Assembly: GCA_030629485.1 (NCBI GenBank)
Contig: DAOVOW010000089.1
Span: 1 to 7,543 of the forward strand
Source of the DNA: a bacterium
GTDB lineage: Bacteria; Zixibacteria; MSB-5A5; GN15; FEB-12
Length of the DNA stretch: 7,543 nt
Reading direction: 5' to 3'
Shown: in pieces, positions 5,120 to 7,543 of the stretch
Numbering within the stretch: position 1 is the first letter of the stretch
Layout: each line of letters starts with the position of its first letter
Made by a program: the position numbers and the translations under genes
The notes under the pieces: model-generated
The model's database searches: none
Told to the model about the DNA's origin: nothing
Seen by the model: the letters and a program-made list of their open reading frames with translations, nothing else

Positions 5120-5528
5120 GAATTGGTTTGGGTGCAAAGTAGTAGGGCTCAGAGAAGCGGCTCTTTTGCCCTGCCGCATTTCTAAAGCGGATCTGAATGC
5201 AAGAAACGTCTAAATCCTCCGGAACGTAGAACGTGCCGGTATGACCAGTAGTGGGATTGAGGATCTGAGGGTCGAGCTCCTCAACCATATCATTGTTCAC
5301 GTATACCATCGCCCTGACGTCGGCATCATCGCCCTCGCCAGCAGGCGGGGAAAACGTAATGCCAACCATGCATTTGCCTTTATGGCAACAGGCACCCGGC
5401 GGATAGAAGCCAGGATACACGAAATTGATCTTCGGTGTAATGTTTCTTATGTCAACCAGTTTGAAACCTCCAGTGTTTAGATCTTCAGCCACATGGTTTA
5501 TAAGGACAGTAGGGCGGATCATCGCCAT
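5106..5528 (-). CDS. Small Ig-like protein, last gene of the leftward operon
   Basis: A 140-aa protein with alternating strands typical of an Ig/fibronectin-III-like domain: MVGITFSPP (54-62), VRAMVYVNND (71-80), GTFYVPEDLD (98-107), CIQIRFRNAAG and a closing PYYFAP strand. A small Cys cluster (C47, C48, C53) lies before the core. There is no signal peptide or membrane helix. The start is uncertain: ATG 5528 or 5522 overlaps the upstream 427-aa gene by up to 44 bases, while GTG 5492 would overlap by 8; none has a clear ribosome binding site, so translational coupling is likely. Its company with the large Ig-repeat protein suggests part of the same surface or adhesion assembly. Family not recognised. 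Confidence 0.68.
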   Translation of the reverse strand: MAMIRPTVLINHVAEDLNTGGFKLVDIRNITPKINFVYPGFYPPGACCHKGKCMVGITFSPPAGEGDDADVRAMVYVNNDMVEELDPQILNPTTGHTGTFYVPEDLDVSCIQIRFRNAAGQKSRFSEPYYFAPKPIRMLV

Positions 5529-6768
5529 AATACGCTTTGGCTGCGATCAAGTGAAAGCACGGGATCCCGAGAGGCTGCAAGTTCTCACGGAAGTCCGAGC
5601 AGCTGCACTCACCCCTCATGTAGATATCCCAGTCAGTCAGCGAAGGACAAACCCACCAGGGCAAAGGAGAGCATCCGGAAGCAAGGAACTCTCCCGCCTG
5701 GCAAAGCCACGCATCGAAAACCCCACCACCCGAATACAGCGCCGAAGGCACAATACGGCTAAAGCAGTCATTCCCCTCAGCGACTACCGTCCAAGGTTTG
5801 GCATCATTGTACTTATCATACTCGGCTTGCAACAGATGCCGGCTGCCCGCAATCTCAGGGGCGTCAACATCGAAGTAAAGCTGATACTGATACTTTGGTG
5901 CCTCCAGGTTGAGGAAGCTATCAGCGACTTTCTCAGTGCGTGTCTCGCAATCGCCAGACACACGCCACAACTCAAAGATGTAATAGCCACTTGCCGAGAA
6001 CTCGATGTACTTCTCTCCGGATTCCAGACGGTAAGTTCCGGACGTGCCTTTCAGATATGTGTAGTCAACAATTTGAGATCTCAAATTGAGCAGGTCCGCA
6101 CTACCCGGGCGGCTATACATGAGACACAACTCGTCAGTCTCTTTGATGTTTGAGATCTCGCCCTGCAGGTAGAACTTCGAGCCGTGCCGGCGGATAGTTG
6201 AGATCTCAGAAAGGGCGAGCTCGACAACAACCCCGACAAACTCAAGGGAAAACTTGCGCGTATTAAAGCCCTCAAGACAGAAATATATAGACTCACACTT
6301 GCCACGGTAGCACTCATAATCATCAGGGGGCGTAATCGTAGCCGTATGAAGCTTATCATCACAAACACACGACGCATAAACCGTGTAACCGTCGTCATTG
6401 GTAATATAATCGTTTCCCTCAATACGAATAGACGCACCAGCAACCGGATTTCCATCTCGATCAGAAACACGACCCCGAACATAACCAACGCCCTGAACCT
6501 CACAAACAAGCGCCGCCTTAATTGTCGTATCGCCCTCGACACACAGATAATCAATAGTGCCGCTCTCTTCAAGACACCTGCATCTATCAAGCGGCGTAAT
6601 CTCAGCCGTGCGAAGTCCACTTTCACACGGGCAAACAACGTAAGCCGTGTAGCCAGTGGAATCCGTATACAAAACCTGACCCTCAAGAAGCACAGAAACG
6701 TCAGAAACCGGATTGCCACTCTGATCATACGCAAAAACCCGAACACGACAGACACCTTCTTCAGCCAT
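5485..6768 (-). CDS. Cys-rich protein with two Ig-like repeats and C-terminal SWIM zinc finger
   Basis: A 427-aa protein with 23 cysteines, preceded by GAGGT about 6 bases before ATG. Residues 7-89 and 95-177 are two carboxypeptidase-regulatory/Ig-like beta domains (G-NPV turns at 18-21 and 106-109, and D-x-x-GY at 36-40 and 124-128) aligned without gaps at an offset of 88. Both carry the same Cys frame, CxC-x16-C-x10-C (C46, C48, C65, C76; C134, C136, C153, C164). Residues about 180-300 form a further beta region. The C-terminus has a SWIM motif, C388-x-C390-x13-C404-x-H406. There is no signal peptide or membrane span. Ig-like repeats suggest surface attachment, whereas SWIM motifs bind zinc and usually act in DNA or protein binding; the combination is unusual. 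A virion spike or adhesin is my leading inference. Confidence 0.75.
   Translation of the reverse strand: MAEEGVCRVRVFAYDQSGNPVSDVSVLLEGQVLYTDSTGYTAYVVCPCESGLRTAEITPLDRCRCLEESGTIDYLCVEGDTTIKAALVCEVQGVGYVRGRVSDRDGNPVAGASIRIEGNDYITNDDGYTVYASCVCDDKLHTATITPPDDYECYRGKCESIYFCLEGFNTRKFSLEFVGVVVELALSEISTIRRHGSKFYLQGEISNIKETDELCLMYSRPGSADLLNLRSQIVDYTYLKGTSGTYRLESGEKYIEFSASGYYIFELWRVSGDCETRTEKVADSFLNLEAPKYQYQLYFDVDAPEIAGSRHLLQAEYDKYNDAKPWTVVAEGNDCFSRIVPSALYSGGGVFDAWLCQAGEFLASGCSPLPWWVCPSLTDWDIYMRGECSCSDFRENLQPLGIPCFHLIAAKAYYGDDPPYCPYKPCG
6229..6750 (-). repeat. Tandem duplication of an Ig-like domain
   Basis: Codons 7-89 (6750-6502) and about 95-180 (6486-6229) of the 427-aa gene encode two copies of one domain in constant register, 264 bases (88 codons) apart. 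Matched landmarks include G18/G106, G39/G127, ITP 57-59/145-147 and four cysteines. DNA identity has largely decayed, so the duplication is old or under diversifying pressure. Confidence 0.7.
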
Positions 6769-6777
6769 GATACAACC

Positions 6778-7080
6778 TCAACACACCCCTAGCGCCTGCG
6801 ACCTTATAACCTTCCAGATATGAACACACGGCCTGCGATACGCCTTACCAAACATGAGCCAATCGGCACAGTCACAATCGCCCTGCGTCTCAAACTCGTC
6901 ATCACAAGCACGGACATAATGATAGTTGCCACCAGAACGCCGAACGACAAATAAGCCACCGCCACGCGGGCTGACGTAAAAAGATGAATACCTGGCAACG
7001 TCGTACCGGGAGGCGTAAGGACACTTCGAACTGGCTGCGTAATATCCCCGCTCAGACCAGTCAACCTTTGACAACGCCAT
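6778..7080 (-). CDS. Small SWIM zinc-finger protein
   Basis: A 100-aa protein, first gene of the leftward operon. The C-terminal half is a SWIM module: strands around FYVSPRGGGLFVVRR (34-48) and YHYVRAC, then C69-D-C71, thirteen residues, C85-V-H87, then a short helix (IWKVIRS). This is the classic CxCx(n)CxH zinc ligand set, a fold used for DNA or protein binding in bacteria, archaea and eukaryotes. The motif has the same x13 spacing, an Asp-aromatic after the CxC and a Pro before the final CxH as in the next gene, 9 bases downstream, so the two may share ligands or partners. There is no ribosome binding site before the ATG, so a leaderless or near-leaderless transcript is possible. A regulator or a zinc-binding accessory protein is inferred. 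Confidence 0.75.
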   Translation of the reverse strand: MALSKVDWSERGYYAASSKCPYASRYDVARYSSFYVSPRGGGLFVVRRSGGNYHYVRACDDEFETQGDCDCADWLMFGKAYRRPCVHIWKVIRSQALGVC

Positions 7081-7173
7081 GAGCTTATATAGACGTGCAA
7101 CTCACTTGAAATATGCAGGTGAGATATCCTAAGTCCCTGGAAAAATGAATCCCACATATATTTGGCACCTGCA
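7081..7173 (-). promoter_or_regulatory. Candidate promoter/operator of the leftward operon
   Basis: Upstream of the SWIM gene lie AT-rich boxes: minus-strand GCATATTTC around 7116-7108, about 30 bases from the ATG and so suited to a leaderless start, and ATATATG around 7161-7155. The nearer box sits inside an inverted repeat CTCACTT/AGGTGAG (7101-7107 with 7117-7123, one T.G pair), and GCAGGTG (7115-7121) recurs inverted as CACCTGC (7166-7172). TATATAAG at 7085-7092 is too close to the ATG to act as its TATA box. Which element is used cannot be decided from the sequence. Confidence 0.35.
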
Positions 7174-7188
7174 CCTCGTTCGCGTGAC

Positions 7189-7213
7189 CTACCGGCATCC
7201 TGCGTGTCGGTAG
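7189..7213. other. Strong stem-loop in the right non-coding region
   Basis: CTACCGGCA (7189-7197) pairs with TGTCGGTAG (7205-7213) over nine positions, including one G.T pair, around a 7-base loop. It lies upstream of the leftward operon and follows no gene end in either direction, so it is more likely a structural, origin or regulatory element than a terminator. Confidence 0.5.
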
Positions 7214-7402
7214 GAATTAGAAACGATAGCAGGAGAGCCCGCCAAAATCGTGCTTGCCCGCCACCGTATTATAGGGGGGGATGGTACGGAGGATCTTAAG
7301 TGCCGCGACCATTCGCGCCCCCGGGTACAGCGCAACCACCCGACAGTCTCACGCCCGGAATCAGGAATATAAGCACGTAGAGACCACGCCCAAAAAGCTA
7401 CA
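7214..7402. other. Non-coding stretch before the right repeat
   Basis: I see no supported gene here. It has a run of seven G at 7274-7280 next to an AT-rich TATTATA (7267-7273), and AATATAAG at 7367-7374. A frame opening at ATG 7281 runs through the right repeat and off the end but has no binding site. With 7081-7213 it makes up about 320 bases without a gene. Confidence 0.5.
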
Positions 7403-7543
7403 CTCCACCTCCCGTCTCCGGGTCCAGCCGCCGGATCCTGGTGCCGGCTCGCCAGCTCCGGTCGGCAAGCCCTGGCAGTTCCGGGAGGATGCTCTCCGGA
7501 TCCGGCAGCCGGTCCGTCCGGATCCCGGGCGCCCGGGCGAAGG
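7403..7543. repeat. Right inverted terminal repeat
   Basis: This is the exact reverse complement of bases 1-141, with no mismatch. The pair defines the window as a segment bounded by inverted repeats, as in linear virus genomes; an element inside larger inverted repeats, or an invertible segment, would look the same. Unlike the left copy, no nearby gene ends close to its inner edge; about 320 bases separate it from the SWIM gene start. Confidence 0.95.

Noticed and set aside
5425..6153. Rightward frame of 242 codons
   Set aside because: Antisense to the 427-aa gene, whose repeats and SWIM motif show which strand codes.
6346..6792. Rightward Asn/Arg/Thr-rich frame of 148 codons
   Set aside because: Low-complexity shadow of the Ig-repeat coding strand.
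7281..7543. Frame from ATG 7281 running through the right repeat and off the end
   Set aside because: The ATG directly follows a G7 run with no room for a ribosome binding site; first-position GC exceeds third, and it is the reverse strand of a more coding-like frame in the repeat.
1..7543. The whole segment as a phage-type invertible region flanked by inverted repeats
   Set aside because: Not excluded, but it spans capsid, spike and nuclease genes rather than alternative tail-fibre ends, and no recombinase gene is seen, so a linear genome with terminal repeats is preferred.
1..7543. tRNA genes, CRISPR arrays and insertion sequences
   Set aside because: Looked for cloverleaf stems, regularly spaced repeats and transposase motifs; none seen.

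Overview
The window looks like a compact virus genome, or nearly all of one. It is about 7.5 kb, probably linear, and bounded by perfect 141-bp inverted terminal repeats (1-141 and 7403-7543) that are far more GC-rich (106 of 141 bases) than the roughly half-GC interior. An archaeal host is favoured. Strong GGAGGTG-type ribosome binding sites, heavy use of AGA/AGG arginine codons, and an ATATAAATA box about 25 bases before the expected start of the capsid transcript all fit an archaeon, perhaps a methanogen-like euryarchaeote. None of these excludes a bacterial host. No rRNA, tRNA, CRISPR array or insertion sequence is visible.

Layout: (1) left repeat, with an open frame crossing its inner edge; (2) a leftward gene (258-734) for a PD-(D/E)XK-type nuclease; (3) a tightly packed rightward operon (765-4830) that reads as a virion module: a small helical protein, a 396-aa probable double jelly-roll major capsid protein, five small beta-rich proteins (one with a concanavalin/LamG-like fold) and a tiny one-helix membrane protein; (4) a 275-bp convergent intergenic region full of palindromes, including a good hairpin-plus-T-tract terminator for the opposite strand; (5) a leftward operon (7080-5106) of a small SWIM zinc-finger protein, a 427-aa cysteine-rich protein with two Ig-like repeats and its own C-terminal SWIM motif, and a small Ig-like protein; (6) about 320 bp of non-coding DNA and the right repeat.

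In the working model, the rightward operon builds the particle, the leftward operon supplies host-binding and zinc-finger proteins, and the nuclease may act on DNA ends or intermediates. No polymerase, replication initiator, integrase or packaging ATPase is recognisable, and no Walker A motif was found. The repeat length equals the largest default k-mer of a common metagenome assembler, so the true terminal repeats may extend outward and hold further genes. Functions are judged by eye from sequence patterns, and most virion assignments are inference.
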